A stretch of 36,839 nt of DNA from Actinomycetota bacterium (lineage in GTDB: Bacteria; Actinomycetota; Actinomycetes; S36-B12; GCA-2699445): contig JAGQTY010000032.1 of NCBI GenBank assembly GCA_020438795.1, forward strand, positions 1 to 36,839, read 5' to 3'. The notes beneath the pieces are model-generated. The model ran no database searches, had not been told where the DNA came from, and saw only the letters and a list, made by a program, of their open reading frames with translations. A program made the position numbers and the translations under genes. Shown here in pieces: positions 8,702 through 17,910 of this stretch. Numbering within the stretch: position 1 is the first letter of the stretch; each line of letters begins with the position of its first letter.

Positions 8702-10153
8702 ATGGCGGAACTGGATCGAACAGCACTGGTGCTGGCTGCAGGGCGTCTTGCTGAACGCCGGGGCATCGCTGAGCCGAGCCTCGTCCGGTTAGGAGAGCTC
8801 GGCGAGTGTTCACCGAGCGGACCCGTCTTGCTGATCGCTGAAGAGGCTGACCAGGTCAGCCTCGCGGCTGCCCGGGCCCTGGCAGCTCTGGCCGGAGCAG
8901 GTCGGCAGTTCCTGCTCATCACCGATCAGGAACTGCCGCCGTCCGTCGCCCAATGGCTGCCCGACGGGTCCTTCACAACTCTTCAGGGCGTAGCCGAGGA
9001 AACGCTTGAAGCTCCGAGCGCCCAGGGCACCTCCATCGATCCCACCATCGAAGATGCTCAAGATCAGACCGCCGAAGACGAAACCCCAGAACAGTGGTTT
9101 GAGCAGGGACGTGAGGCGGAGAGTCAAGGAGACCAGGCCAGCGCGAAACAGTCGTACCAGCGAGCCGCGGCAGCAGGCCACGCAGATGCGATGACCCGCA
9201 TGGGCGAGCTCGCCCTTGAGGAGGAGAACGACTTCGCAGGGGCGAAGCGTTGGTTCCAGAAGGCGGCGACAGCAGGGGACGCATTCGCTATGTGGAGCCT
9301 CGGCTATTTCGCCGCCGAGCTGGAAGGAGATCTCGCAGGGGCGAAGCGGTGGTACCAGCAGGCCGCGGCAGCAGGCCACGCAGACGCGATGGCCGCCCTA
9401 GGCAATCTCGCAAAGAATGACGGCAACCTCACAGAGGCGAACCGGTGGTACCAGCAAGCCGCAGCAGCGGGTCATACACATGCGATGTACCACTTCGGCG
9501 TCCTCGCGCGGGATGATGGCCATCTCGCCGAGGCGAAGCAGTGGTTCAACCAAGCCGCTACAGCAGGCCATTCAGACGCGATGTACAACCTTGGCGTGAT
9601 AGCCAACGAGGCGGGGAACCTCACAGAGGCGAAGCAGTGGTACCACCAAGCCGCAGAAGCAGGCGAAGCGGACGCAATGTTCAACCTCGGCGTGCTCGCC
9701 AAGGGTGAAGGCAATCTTGCAGCGGCGAAGGATTGGTGGCGCCAAGCCGCAGCAGCTGACCTGAACCCCCTCGGCGATATCCAGCTGGGAGGAGGCCCAG
9801 CAAGAGCGATGCTCGCCCTCGGCGAACTCGCCTCGGATGAAGGCAATCCCGCGGAGGCGAAGCAGTGGTGGCACCAAGCCGCAGCAGCAGGTCAAGCAAA
9901 GGCAATGTTCCTCCTTGGCGGTCTAGCCCATGACGAAGGCGACCTAGCAGAGGCGAAGCAGTGGTGGCACCAAGCCGCAGCATCGGGCCAGCTAGGCCAC
10001 ACAAGCGCGATGTACAACCTCGGCCAACTCGCCTGGCGTGCCGGCGATCTAGCAGACGCGAAGCAGTGGTTCCAGCAAGCCGCAGCAAAAGGCTCTTCAG
10101 ACGCCATGAATGCCCTCGATTGGATCGCTGAGCAGGAAAGGGAGCTCCGCTGA
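8702..10153 (+). CDS. adaptor-module protein with Sel1-like repeats
   Basis: This is a 483-residue protein. Residues about 3-90 are the recurring module (LVLAAG, AALAGAGR, FLLITDQ, QWLP). An acidic linker follows to about 140. Then come about ten Sel1-type repeats of roughly 36 residues, with the core A-K-x-W-[FYW]-x-Q-A-A-x-A-G-x-x-x-A-M-x-x-L-G. Sel1 repeats form TPR-like solenoids that bind other proteins; no enzyme motif is present. The reading frame is open further upstream to 8573. I chose the ATG at 8702 because AGGAAGG sits eight bases ahead of it and the module alignment begins there. The repeats are very alike, which suggests recent expansion. It converges on another Sel1 version of the same architecture at 10398. 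Confidence 0.85.
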   Translation: MAELDRTALVLAAGRLAERRGIAEPSLVRLGELGECSPSGPVLLIAEEADQVSLAAARALAALAGAGRQFLLITDQELPPSVAQWLPDGSFTTLQGVAEETLEAPSAQGTSIDPTIEDAQDQTAEDETPEQWFEQGREAESQGDQASAKQSYQRAAAAGHADAMTRMGELALEEENDFAGAKRWFQKAATAGDAFAMWSLGYFAAELEGDLAGAKRWYQQAAAAGHADAMAALGNLAKNDGNLTEANRWYQQAAAAGHTHAMYHFGVLARDDGHLAEAKQWFNQAATAGHSDAMYNLGVIANEAGNLTEAKQWYHQAAEAGEADAMFNLGVLAKGEGNLAAAKDWWRQAAAADLNPLGDIQLGGGPARAMLALGELASDEGNPAEAKQWWHQAAAAGQAKAMFLLGGLAHDEGDLAEAKQWWHQAAASGQLGHTSAMYNLGQLAWRAGDLADAKQWFQQAAAKGSSDAMNALDWIAEQERELR

Positions 10154-10202
10154 AGCGAATTGCTGGTGTCAGCGGGCTTGCCGACGCATGTCGACTGAAG
10201 TA

Positions 10203-10242
10203 GTTGGGCGCTCGGGCCACTGGTCGGCCGAGGATGCCCAAC
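10203..10242. terminator. two-tier hairpin between convergent Sel1 genes
   Basis: GTTGGGC (10203-10209) pairs with GCCCAAC (10236-10242), and inside it CTCGG (10211-10215) pairs with CCGAG (10228-10232). It lies 50 bases past the rightward Sel1 gene and before the end of the leftward one, where a bidirectional terminator is expected. There is no T-run, so intrinsic termination is not assured. Confidence 0.4.
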
Positions 10243-10397
10243 GATGCTTCTAGGCACCGCTCGATCCTCCGTCGCCCAAGGCGAGTCTTGGACCGCCGTT
10301 GACACACCAGCGTCGTCCGACTCTTCGGCAACTTCTTCTCCACTGTCACTGGTGACACCTCATGCCGTCGCGACGATGGGCCTGGGCCAGCTGATCG

Positions 10398-11453
10398 TCA
10401 TCGGATCAGTTTCGGCGTCCCCTTCACCCTCGCACCCTTGGCTATCCACTCATCGGCATGCGCTTCATCCAGGGTGGCCAGAACAGCTGACGCTTGGGCC
10501 CAACCCGCCTGCAGCGATCGTTCGAACCAGGTCTTGGCAAGGTCTGGATCACTATGGAAAGACTCCATACCGATCATTGCCATCGAGAAGGCGTCGCCAC
10601 CTTCGGCAGCGCGGCGGTACAACGACTGGGCCTTGGCCGGATCACCGCTCTCCTTCGCACGCAGAGCCAGCGCGGATAGCGCGTTGCCGGAACCAAGCTC
10701 CGCAGCTCTCTCATAGAGTTCCGTTGCGGCCGCGGAGTTGCCCTGCTGCTCTGTGAGGAAACCAAGGAGGAAAGTTGCTTGGGGATGGCCGCGATCCGAA
10801 GCGATCTGCAGCAGTTCGAGAGCGGTGGCCGTATCTTCTCCGCTCAGCAGGTCAGCGGCTTCCGTGGCGCCGTCGTCGTCATCAAGTGCGACAGCCTGCT
10901 TGAACCATCGATAGGCCAGGTCAGGGTCGCCTTCGGCCTTGGCGATCAGGCCCCGATTCACCATCGCTCTGGAGTTCCCCATCGCGGCCGCCTCCTCGAA
11001 AAGCCGCTTGGCACTGTCATAGTCGCCAGCATCAGCGGCTGCGAGGGCCTGACGGGCTGTCACTTCACCTGCATCTGTGGTGCCCCCGGATTCCCCAGAA
11101 TCTCTTCGCGAGTTCTCTTCTGCATGAGCGGAACTGCCGACATCATCTTCACCACTCGCGGGACCGGCCTGGTTCGCGACAACAAAGCATCCATCTGGCA
11201 GCCAGTCAGTCGCCGGTTCCTCCAGAGGCTGCTTGGAGACGACGAGTACTTGACGGCCCGCACCGTGTACAGCAGCCAAGGTTCGTACAGCCTCAAGGGT
11301 CAAATCCTCTGCTGAAGCGACCACCACAACAGGAGGGCCAGCCGGTGTCAGGTCGGCTACCTCTGCGGCGGTCACAAGTTGCGGCTTGTCCAAGCCTCGC
11401 TGCCGCGCTGCGAGCCCGGCCGCGAAGACCAGGTCAGTGGATGGGTCTGTCAT
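10398..11453 (-). CDS. second adaptor-module protein with Sel1-like repeats
   Basis: This is a 351-residue protein. Residues about 6-95 give one of the clearest copies of the module: LVFAAGLAARQRGL, then VVVVAS, then AAVHGAGR, VLVVSK and DWLP. An acidic, Ser/Glu-rich linker runs to about 130. Six or so Sel1-type repeats follow (for example SAKRLFEEAAAMGNSRAM), more degenerate than those of the neighbour at 8702. The last 20 residues are basic. AAGGA lies seven bases ahead of the ATG. It is the downstream gene after the zinc-ribbon module protein (37-base gap), so the two probably share a transcript. I read it as a protein-interaction platform with no enzymatic motif of its own. Confidence 0.82.
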   Translation of the reverse strand: MTDPSTDLVFAAGLAARQRGLDKPQLVTAAEVADLTPAGPPVVVVASAEDLTLEAVRTLAAVHGAGRQVLVVSKQPLEEPATDWLPDGCFVVANQAGPASGEDDVGSSAHAEENSRRDSGESGGTTDAGEVTARQALAAADAGDYDSAKRLFEEAAAMGNSRAMVNRGLIAKAEGDPDLAYRWFKQAVALDDDDGATEAADLLSGEDTATALELLQIASDRGHPQATFLLGFLTEQQGNSAAATELYERAAELGSGNALSALALRAKESGDPAKAQSLYRRAAEGGDAFSMAMIGMESFHSDPDLAKTWFERSLQAGWAQASAVLATLDEAHADEWIAKGARVKGTPKLIR

Positions 11454-11490
11454 GACGTATCCTTATCTCTTGTCACTGTCGCATGATCGG

Positions 11491-13047
11491 CTACGTCAAC
11501 GCTGTTCCGCAGGAGCCGCAGAAGACGTCTTGTGGCTTGGCTGGCTGCCCGCAGATACCGCAGAACGCTGGCGTTGGGGGTGGAGATTGCAGCATCGCCT
11601 TGTACAACGCATCGAGTTGCATGAGCTCATCGTTGGTCGCGGTGGCCAGGGCGCTGCCGGTTGGTAGTCGTGCCAGTCGTTGCGCGGCCAGAATCCCGTC
11701 GCTGAGCTGTCCCCACCCCAGAGAGCTGGCTGCTTCAGTGACCCCGCTGCTGCCCACCATCGGTGTCAGCCATTCAGCGATCTGACGGGCCCTTTCCAGC
11801 GTCTCCGTGTCTACGGTGAGAACTGGAGGTTCGAACTGCCTCACCGGCTTCGCCACGGGTTGCTCGGGCGTCTGTTCGGGCTCAACATCAAGCAACCCTG
11901 CGATGCCAAGCATCTCCTTGCACCTGGTGACCGCTGCCCCGTGCCCGGGCGCGCAACGACCCTCCAGGTTGTTGTCTGGTTCCTGAATCAGGACCGCCAT
12001 GTTGAGGTGTGACTCGATGGCCTGCTGAACCGCCGCGTTGAACCACTCGATGCTGCCGTTGGGGATCACGTAGCTGACCTGCAAGGCCCGGTACCCGTCG
12101 ACGGGAACAGCGTGGCCGAGACCCCCGGTCACATCCAGCAATGGGTCGTCTGCAGACAGCACTCGCCGGACACCCGGCCCCGGCGGTTCTCCACGATCTT
12201 GTGTGAATGTCACGAACGGGTCCATCAGGGGGACGTCCTCGACTCCTGCGCCTCGGGCAACCAGCACGCCCATGAGGATCTGCTCAGCGGGAGCGGTGAT
12301 CACGTTCGCAAGCTCCTCCAGAGCCCATGACCCGGTGCTGACGAGGTCCTGATGGCCCTGACCCAGACCGGCGATCACCGCTTGGACAACCAGGTACTCA
12401 AGCCCGTCGCGTGTATCGCGGCAGGGCCGGAACTGAAGAATCGTGACAAGTCCCTCCACACTCGTCGTCCAGCCACCCCCGAACAGCAGCTCGCCGGGCT
12501 GCCTCTGAACCTTCAGATGGTTCTCCGCGACGAATCGCTGCCACTGCGCCTCAATGCTCGAGTCAGGAGCAGGCACCATTGAACCGAGGGCTTCTTGCGG
12601 ATCGAGGAACCGGCAGTAGAGTCCCTCCCGCAACGCCGGCCAACCGACCGTCTCAGCAGAATCCTCAGGCGTGTCAGCAGGCTCCTCATCCGCGTATGCA
12701 GACTCGCCAGCCATGTCAGGGACTGGCTCCTGCTCCGCGGCCACGTCCTCTTCGTGGGGAGGTTCGATTTCGTAGGGAGGTTCGAGCAGCACACCCACGG
12801 GCAGCCATGCACGAACGCTGTCGCTCACGGTGGTATCAGTGATGACCAACATGGGACGGCCTGCGCCATGCAGGGCCGCTAGCCGCCGGGCAGTGTCAAT
12901 GTCCAGTCTGCGGCAAGGCGCCACGACGATCAGTCTGCCACCCTCTGGGCTGATCCTGGATACATCACCCACATCGACCACGCCTGCGTCCGCCCAGCCG
13001 CGACTGGACGCGACTTGTCCAGCAGTGAAGGCCAGGCCCATGTCCAC
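11491..13047 (-). CDS. adaptor-module protein with unknown middle domain and C-terminal zinc ribbon
   Basis: This is a 518-residue protein. The module occupies residues 3-92 (MGLAFTAGQVASSRGW, AALHGAGR, RAWLP). A Pro/Glu-rich linker follows to about 150. A mixed alpha/beta region that I do not recognise spans about 155-400, followed by a helical stretch. The last 22 residues form a double-CxxC zinc ribbon (CGIC ... CGSC). The frame is open upstream to 13227. I chose the GTG at 13047 because GGAGAGGAG sits six bases before it and the module alignment starts there. A longer start would also overlap the next gene. Zinc ribbons of this form bind nucleic acid or protein. It probably shares a transcript with the YbjN-like gene upstream and the Sel1 gene downstream. 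Confidence 0.78.
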   Translation of the reverse strand: MDMGLAFTAGQVASSRGWADAGVVDVGDVSRISPEGGRLIVVAPCRRLDIDTARRLAALHGAGRPMLVITDTTVSDSVRAWLPVGVLLEPPYEIEPPHEEDVAAEQEPVPDMAGESAYADEEPADTPEDSAETVGWPALREGLYCRFLDPQEALGSMVPAPDSSIEAQWQRFVAENHLKVQRQPGELLFGGGWTTSVEGLVTILQFRPCRDTRDGLEYLVVQAVIAGLGQGHQDLVSTGSWALEELANVITAPAEQILMGVLVARGAGVEDVPLMDPFVTFTQDRGEPPGPGVRRVLSADDPLLDVTGGLGHAVPVDGYRALQVSYVIPNGSIEWFNAAVQQAIESHLNMAVLIQEPDNNLEGRCAPGHGAAVTRCKEMLGIAGLLDVEPEQTPEQPVAKPVRQFEPPVLTVDTETLERARQIAEWLTPMVGSSGVTEAASSLGWGQLSDGILAAQRLARLPTGSALATATNDELMQLDALYKAMLQSPPPTPAFCGICGQPAKPQDVFCGSCGTALT

Positions 13048-13174
13048 GACTGTCTCCTCTCCCCCTCGCTTCACGGGCGATCGTTCCGTCGACCAGGACA
13101 TAGCAACCGACTCACTGGCGGCGGCACCACGCTGCTCACCGAGAGGCGTGCCGGCCGTGCGTGCAGCCCTCGGA

Positions 13175-13558
13175 CTAGTTTTCGTCGCCGAGGCCGAGCT
13201 GCTGTTCATAGGAGTCGGCTTCTTCAAGGACCCACTGCATCGCGACGATCAGGCCTTGACTGGTCAGCTCATCCAGGAACGCGACATGCGAAACAAAATA
13301 GCTATCGCCGAACTGCCGAATACCCATGACCTTGGTGTCTGCAGTACTCAACTGCAGCAGCCGGTTCGCGTCCACCCTGTCCGACGGCCCGATCCTCGAA
13401 ACCACTGTGACGAAGGGTGACGTGTCAGCGCAGAACACGCTCACGAACTGGCTGCGTCCCCAGTCAGTGTCGAACAAGAGCGTAATCGAGTTCGCATCCG
13501 AGGAATGAACCGTCAGGTTGCTATGCACGTATTCCCAGATCTGTTGCTTTGTCGCCAC
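13175..13558 (-). CDS. YbjN-like / type III secretion chaperone-fold protein
   Basis: This 127-residue single-domain protein has the alternating strand-helix layout of YbjN-type proteins: FVTVVSRIG, a helix, LLQLSTADTKVMGIRQFGDSYFVSHVAFLDELTSQGL, then an AD-containing last helix. This family adopts a type III secretion chaperone fold and is usually thought to bind a partner protein. I chose the GTG at 13558 because GGAGAAGGG stands six bases before it; a TTG 24 bases upstream is less likely. It sits in the same leftward row as the zinc-ribbon and Sel1 module proteins. The family call is by pattern only. Confidence 0.6.
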   Translation of the reverse strand: MATKQQIWEYVHSNLTVHSSDANSITLLFDTDWGRSQFVSVFCADTSPFVTVVSRIGPSDRVDANRLLQLSTADTKVMGIRQFGDSYFVSHVAFLDELTSQGLIVAMQWVLEEADSYEQQLGLGDEN

Positions 13559-13804
13559 GATGATCCCTTCTCCACCACCCAACTGTTACTGTACGCAGCT
13601 CCTCCGACACGATGCGTACGCATGCGCCTGGTTGGCCGTCGAAGGGTGGCAGCTCATCCTCGCCATAGGGGGGCCCGGAAATCGACGTAGAGGGCTGGGC
13701 TTCTCCCTATCCCCATTCGGCAAGTCGATGAAGGCATGGTCTTGCGGGTCAATGCCTGGCGGGGAAGGACAGGCGACACGGTATGGCTCAGTCCAAGACG
13801 GGTC

Positions 13805-14473
13805 CTATGCTCCCCGCAATTGTTCGGCATACTCCAGTCGGATTGTGTCAAGCCAGCCGTCGAGCTGCGGCTTGACCGCCGAGAAGCCTTCACTACCGTG
13901 CTCCAGGAGTAGATTGGCGATGCCATCCAGGGCTGCTTTGATAACGCAGTTGGCGACTGTGCGGGCTTGGGCGTCGTTGGGGAACAGCGGATCGGGATCC
14001 CTCGGGTCAAAGCTGTTCATGAGTATCGAAACAGTGGTGCTCGGGAATGTCAGCCCAGGTTCGGGCACGTAGTTGACGGAGTACCCGTCAGGAGCCTGCT
14101 CTTTGTGGCGAGTCCCGTCGAGGACTACTAGGTTCTCGTAAAGGCGCTGAGCTGGCCGCACGCCTACGATACCGAGCACGGCTGATCGGCCGACGAGGAA
14201 GGGCAGCGCCACGAGTCCAGGGAAATCCAGGAGAAGATCACTCCTGCCGTCCCACCCTGGATCGGGATTCGACGGGCTTCGGTACGTAGCGGCCACGGCC
14301 TCAGGAGCGTGCAGGCACTGGTCACCAACCATGAACCACTGCACATCCCAGTTGAGCCTGATCGTGGTCATCGCCAACAGATCGGCCGACTCTGGACCAC
14401 CTCCCCCCATAGCGTAGGCGTCGGGGTCGTCTGCGTAGAGCTCGATGCCATTTGGAGTCGTCACACTGGCCAT
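13805..14473 (-). CDS. standalone member of the second recurrent domain family
   Basis: This 222-residue protein has no signal peptide. I recognise no named family, but its order of blocks matches the C-terminal domain of the proteins at 30961 and 32405 and the standalone protein at 17911. The shared blocks are a WF/W-containing strand, a hydrophobic pair ending LGIVGV, an acidic-Pro stretch (DPDPLFP), then a long helix with LLLEHG. The start is the ATG at 14473, with ACAGGAG eight bases upstream. It is divergent from the ligase operon, sharing a 377-base intergenic region with it. Similarity to the relatives is low and inferred by eye. Confidence 0.6.
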   Translation of the reverse strand: MASVTTPNGIELYADDPDAYAMGGGGPESADLLAMTTIRLNWDVQWFMVGDQCLHAPEAVAATYRSPSNPDPGWDGRSDLLLDFPGLVALPFLVGRSAVLGIVGVRPAQRLYENLVVLDGTRHKEQAPDGYSVNYVPEPGLTFPSTTVSILMNSFDPRDPDPLFPNDAQARTVANCVIKAALDGIANLLLEHGSEGFSAVKPQLDGWLDTIRLEYAEQLRGA

Positions 14474-14850
14474 GGGTGGGGCTCCTGTCTGCGCTCCTTG
14501 TCGGCAGGCGAGCATTTGGGCTCACCTTGCATGCATCAACTTCCTGGCGGCAATCTAGCTGACGGGTTGAAAGGGTCGCAACCCACGACATGAGGCAACT
14601 CATCCTCGTACGGAAACAGGTTTCGTGATCCTCAGCTCCCCCGGTGATCAGCGCCCCCGACACTCCTCGACTGACAGCCCAGCAGGGAGTGGCCAGCCAC
14701 TTTGACGACCGCGCACTCAGGAGTACTCCTGGGCGATCATCGACGGGCAACCGTGTCCGGTTGGCGGCTACGGTGAGGTCTCGTGTGGGATGCTCCAGCC
14801 TCGCGGCACCGGCTGACGACCGATGCAGCGCCCAGTGTGGAGGCGGTGCT
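14474..14850. promoter_or_regulatory. divergent intergenic region with a 14-bp palindrome
   Basis: This 377-base gap lies between the leftward gene at 14473 and the rightward ligase operon at 14851. It holds a perfect 14-base palindrome, CAGGAGTACTCCTG, at 14718-14731. A TTGACG hexamer just before it (14702-14707) could be a -35 element. GGAGG seven bases before the ATG at 14851 is the ribosome binding site. No gene is apparent in it. Confidence 0.5.
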
Positions 14851-15456
14851 ATGAGCAAGCCGGTAGTGGTCAGCCTCAACGGCCAGCAATCACAGTTCGG
14901 GTTGCGCGCCGTGAAACGCTCCGCGTTGTATGGGCGGCGCCGACGCGTGGCATTGGACAAGGACGGCAATCCCTGTACTCGGGCCAGCCTGCTGGCAGAT
15001 GGCTCCCTGCTATTGCAGTCGGGGATGACTGGCCAGGGCTACTTCACCGACGACGGCTCAATGTACAAGCTGGGTGACCTGACAGCGCTCTCCCCTGAGG
15101 GTGAGGAGCTGCCGGTGGCTCCCAGCACCCTCGGCGTCTGCCAAGAGCTGACCGGCCCGATCGACCCCACGTTCCTGCTGGACCTGCGCGTCCAAGCCGT
15201 CTACCTGCTCGACCCCACAGAAGTTGACGACGACCTGCTGCAACGGTTGCAGGCCGGTGAGTTGTTCTCGTTCGGGTTCAATTTCCGCGACGACTACCAC
15301 GAGGAGACTGCGGTGCTGCTGGCCAGCAGTGAGGGCGTGTTCGCGCTGGTCGGCGACCCGATCGCGCGCAGCTGGGCAGCCCTGGAAACCGCCGCCACCC
15401 TGCCCACCGAAGACGCCGAGGCTGACGATGACGACCTCGACTTCGAAATGTTCTAG
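14851..15456 (+). CDS. conserved-looking hypothetical protein, first gene of ligase operon
   Basis: This 201-residue protein has a basic N-terminal third (LYGRRRRVALD), a run of short strands with Gly turns (LLLQSGMTGQGYF), and a very acidic C-terminal tail (EADDDDLDFEMF). I do not recognise the family. The frame is open upstream to 14644, but GGAGG seven bases before 14851 and the strong domain start at MSKPVVVSLNG fix the ATG there. The next gene follows after 14 bases. Being first in an operon that ends in a polynucleotide ligase, it may be a substrate-binding or regulatory partner of that enzyme. Confidence 0.7.
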   Translation: MSKPVVVSLNGQQSQFGLRAVKRSALYGRRRRVALDKDGNPCTRASLLADGSLLLQSGMTGQGYFTDDGSMYKLGDLTALSPEGEELPVAPSTLGVCQELTGPIDPTFLLDLRVQAVYLLDPTEVDDDLLQRLQAGELFSFGFNFRDDYHEETAVLLASSEGVFALVGDPIARSWAALETAATLPTEDAEADDDDLDFEMF

Positions 15457-15470
15457 GAGGTGAGCACACC

Positions 15471-16190
15471 ATGAGTCAGCGGCGCCTGCACCTGGCCAAT
15501 CCGCAAGGCCGCGACGCGGTCGTGGCGGGCGAAGCGCCACCAACACCACCGTCGCCCAAGATGGGCGTGAACGGTCAGCCCGCCCAGTTCCACCGGTTCG
15601 TCGCCGGTGGCGCCGGGTGTCGCCACGAAGACCTCACCAGCCAGTACGGAGACGACTACGCAAGCGCGCTCATCGAAGCCGACCCGGAAGTGGACTTCGA
15701 GGTCGTGGGTCGCAGCATCGATGCGACACAGGCAGTGCTGCTATCCGGCAGCGGAGAACCCCTGTTCGCCGCCCCCGAACTGGTCGACATCACCTACGAC
15801 CCTGACGGCAACGAAACCAGACGCGCCCCTGCCTCCCAGACCCCGGCCACGATCAACACCGAAACCCCTTTGCGTTGGACCGGCCGGCGTATCCCCACCG
15901 GTGAGGCGGTGCGCCGGTTCGTGTTCCAGCGTTCCCTGCAGCTCACCCATGTGGACGGGGTCACCTTCGACTTCCTCTACAGCATGGCCAAGGAACTCGC
16001 TGAAGCAGGCGAGATGGTCCTCCTCGGCGCCGGCGCCAGCGGGAAAGAGCCACTGATCATGCAGGTGAACGGCTCCCCCTACCGTGGCTTCCTCGAAGGC
16101 CGCATCAACGATGAACAGTATTTGTTGCTGCTGCACCTGTCGAACATGGAACTGAAGGTGCCCGCCGCCTGGCAGCAGGACCCATCATGA
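15471..16190 (+). CDS. hypothetical protein, second gene of ligase operon
   Basis: This 239-residue protein has a basic, Pro-rich first 35 residues, then a mainly beta region. A well-formed C-terminal domain (about 135-235) contains FVFQRSLQLTHVDG, FDFLYSMAKEL, MVLLGAGASGKEPL and YRGFLEGRI. The GAGASGKEP stretch resembles a phosphate loop only superficially, since the surrounding strand/helix order is wrong. The stop overlaps the ligase start (ATGA at 16187), so the two are translated together. AGGAGG just upstream of its own ATG supports the start. I do not recognise the function; tight coupling suggests a dedicated ligase partner. Confidence 0.7.
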   Translation: MSQRRLHLANPQGRDAVVAGEAPPTPPSPKMGVNGQPAQFHRFVAGGAGCRHEDLTSQYGDDYASALIEADPEVDFEVVGRSIDATQAVLLSGSGEPLFAAPELVDITYDPDGNETRRAPASQTPATINTETPLRWTGRRIPTGEAVRRFVFQRSLQLTHVDGVTFDFLYSMAKELAEAGEMVLLGAGASGKEPLIMQVNGSPYRGFLEGRINDEQYLLLLHLSNMELKVPAAWQQDPS

Positions 16191-17572
16191 GCATCCAGGT
16201 CTCCGGCGTTGGCACCGAAACCCGCAGCGAAGCTTTCCAGGAGGTGCTGCAGTACCGGGCCACGATCGCGATGCGCTACGCCAACTGCACGCCGGCTGAT
16301 GTGCCCGACAAGGGTGCGAGTGCCCCGTTCTGGGTCAGCCGCAAGCTTGATGGGGAAACCTGGTTCCTCATCAACGACCCCGACCAGCCCCGGCTCCTGG
16401 CCCCCAACGGTCGGACCATCACCGGCCCCTCCCCCATCATCGCCGACCTCAGCGATGTACCCCTAGGCAGTATCTGGGCCGGGGAACTGCATGTGCCCGG
16501 AGCAGGGCGTGAACGTGCCGGTGACGTCAGCGCTGCCCTGAGCAGCGCCCCCGAGACGCTGGCTCTGGGACTGTTTGACCTGGTTCGCACCCCCGACAAC
16601 ACCTGGCAGGACACCCCCTACCCGCAACGAAGCGACATCCTGGCTGCCACCTTCCCCACCAGCGGGGCGCTGTTCGCCATCCCGGTCCAGCAAGCCCAGA
16701 ACACCACTGAACTGCTCGACATGCTCGAGGCCGCGCTGGCTGAGGGCGCGGAAGGACTCATCGCTCGCGGCGCCGACTCGCACGCCTACAAGATCAAACC
16801 CGAGATCACCCTCGACCTGGCCATCATCGGCTACACCACCAGACCCGACAGCAACGGCCAGGACGAAATCCAGACCCTGCTGCTCGCGCTCGTTACCGAA
16901 GCGGGCGAATACGTGCAGGTCGGCGCCACCGGCAACCTCGAAGCCAGCCTCGATCGCCGGGACCTCCTCCAGACACTAGCGCCACTGCAAGCCGGCGGGG
17001 ACTACCGGCAGGCCGCAAACAGCGGCCAGCTGTTCCACATGATCGAACCAGTGCACATCATCGAATGCCGCGTCGTCGACGTACTGAGCGAAGACCACCA
17101 GTCCCGCCCACTACAGCGGCCCCTCATCGGCTACAACCCAGCTGATGGCTGGACGAGTCAGGGTCGCAGCGCCGCCGTTGCGGTGGTCAACGCCGTTGGC
17201 CTGCATCTGCGGGCCGACAAGACCATCAGCGACGGCGGGGCGCGGTGGTCCCAGGTCGAGCACTTCCTCCCCGAAGCACCTACCCCGGTCGACCTGCCGG
17301 CATCGGTGTTGCTGCGTCGTCAGGTTTGGACCAAGACCAGCGGCGATCACCTCCAGGTCAGGAAACTGCTGCTCTGGGCGACCAACAAGGCACAACTCGA
17401 CCCGCATTACCCCGCCTACGTGATCCACTGGACCGACTACAGTCCCACCCGCAAACGCCCCCTCAACCGGGACGTCCGACTCGCCCCCGACCAGGCCGCC
17501 GCTGACCGGATCGCTGAGCAACTCGTCCACGACAACATCAAACGCGGCTGGACACTGCACTCGGAGGCCTGA
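16187..17572 (+). CDS. ATP-dependent DNA/RNA ligase-like nucleotidyltransferase
   Basis: This is a 461-residue protein with the covalent nucleotidyltransferase motifs in order. They are motif I K53-L-D-G (SRKLDGE, with Lys53 as the expected AMP-accepting residue), WAGEL (motif III-like Glu), LGLFDLV (motif IIIa-like), EGLIAR (motif IV) and YKIKP (motif V). These define the adenylation domain of ATP-dependent ligases that seal nicks in DNA or RNA. Residues about 320-461 are an additional domain that ends IAEQLVHDNIKRGW. That ending resembles the last helix of WGR domains, such as the one on the RT of this window (LIQNKLSGGY). It is coupled to the gene before it. Nothing in the sequence shows whether the substrate is DNA or RNA. 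Confidence 0.82.
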   Translation: MSIQVSGVGTETRSEAFQEVLQYRATIAMRYANCTPADVPDKGASAPFWVSRKLDGETWFLINDPDQPRLLAPNGRTITGPSPIIADLSDVPLGSIWAGELHVPGAGRERAGDVSAALSSAPETLALGLFDLVRTPDNTWQDTPYPQRSDILAATFPTSGALFAIPVQQAQNTTELLDMLEAALAEGAEGLIARGADSHAYKIKPEITLDLAIIGYTTRPDSNGQDEIQTLLLALVTEAGEYVQVGATGNLEASLDRRDLLQTLAPLQAGGDYRQAANSGQLFHMIEPVHIIECRVVDVLSEDHQSRPLQRPLIGYNPADGWTSQGRSAAVAVVNAVGLHLRADKTISDGGARWSQVEHFLPEAPTPVDLPASVLLRRQVWTKTSGDHLQVRKLLLWATNKAQLDPHYPAYVIHWTDYSPTRKRPLNRDVRLAPDQAAADRIAEQLVHDNIKRGWTLHSEA

Positions 17573-17910
17573 TCACCACCCCGATGTCCGACCTTCAGCG
17601 ATCCGCCCGTAGTCATTTGCAGAGTCTTCGACCTCCAAGTGGGCCCTGCCCGGAACCTCGTCGACTGACAGGGCAGAATCGTCCCTGAGGACTAGTCGAT
17701 GGGTCTCGGCGAACGCCGTCGTCCACGCGCCCGCTTGAGTCTTCACCGCCTGGCAGCAAGTGCGGGCCGTCGCTAGATCCGCTCCGGTCCGGCAAGCCCG
17801 CCCCCGACAGCATTGAACGGCATGGTGCAGCGGGACGACGGGCTGCGACCCGAAGCAAACAGAAGGTCACGCTGATCTGTGGGCCTGTCCGGAGCGGTTG
17901 CACGCACGTG
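17573..17910. other. gene-free convergent gap
   Basis: This 338-base stretch lies between the end of the ligase gene and the end of the leftward gene at 17911. Both genes converge on it, so terminators are expected. I see only short interrupted inverted repeats (GCCCTG ... CAGGGC near 17645-17675) and no convincing gene or T-run. Confidence 0.4.

Noticed and set aside
15994..16050. Possible Walker A loop (GAGASGKEP) in the second ligase-operon gene
   Set aside because: It lacks the GK[ST] ending and the expected strand/helix context and any Walker B.
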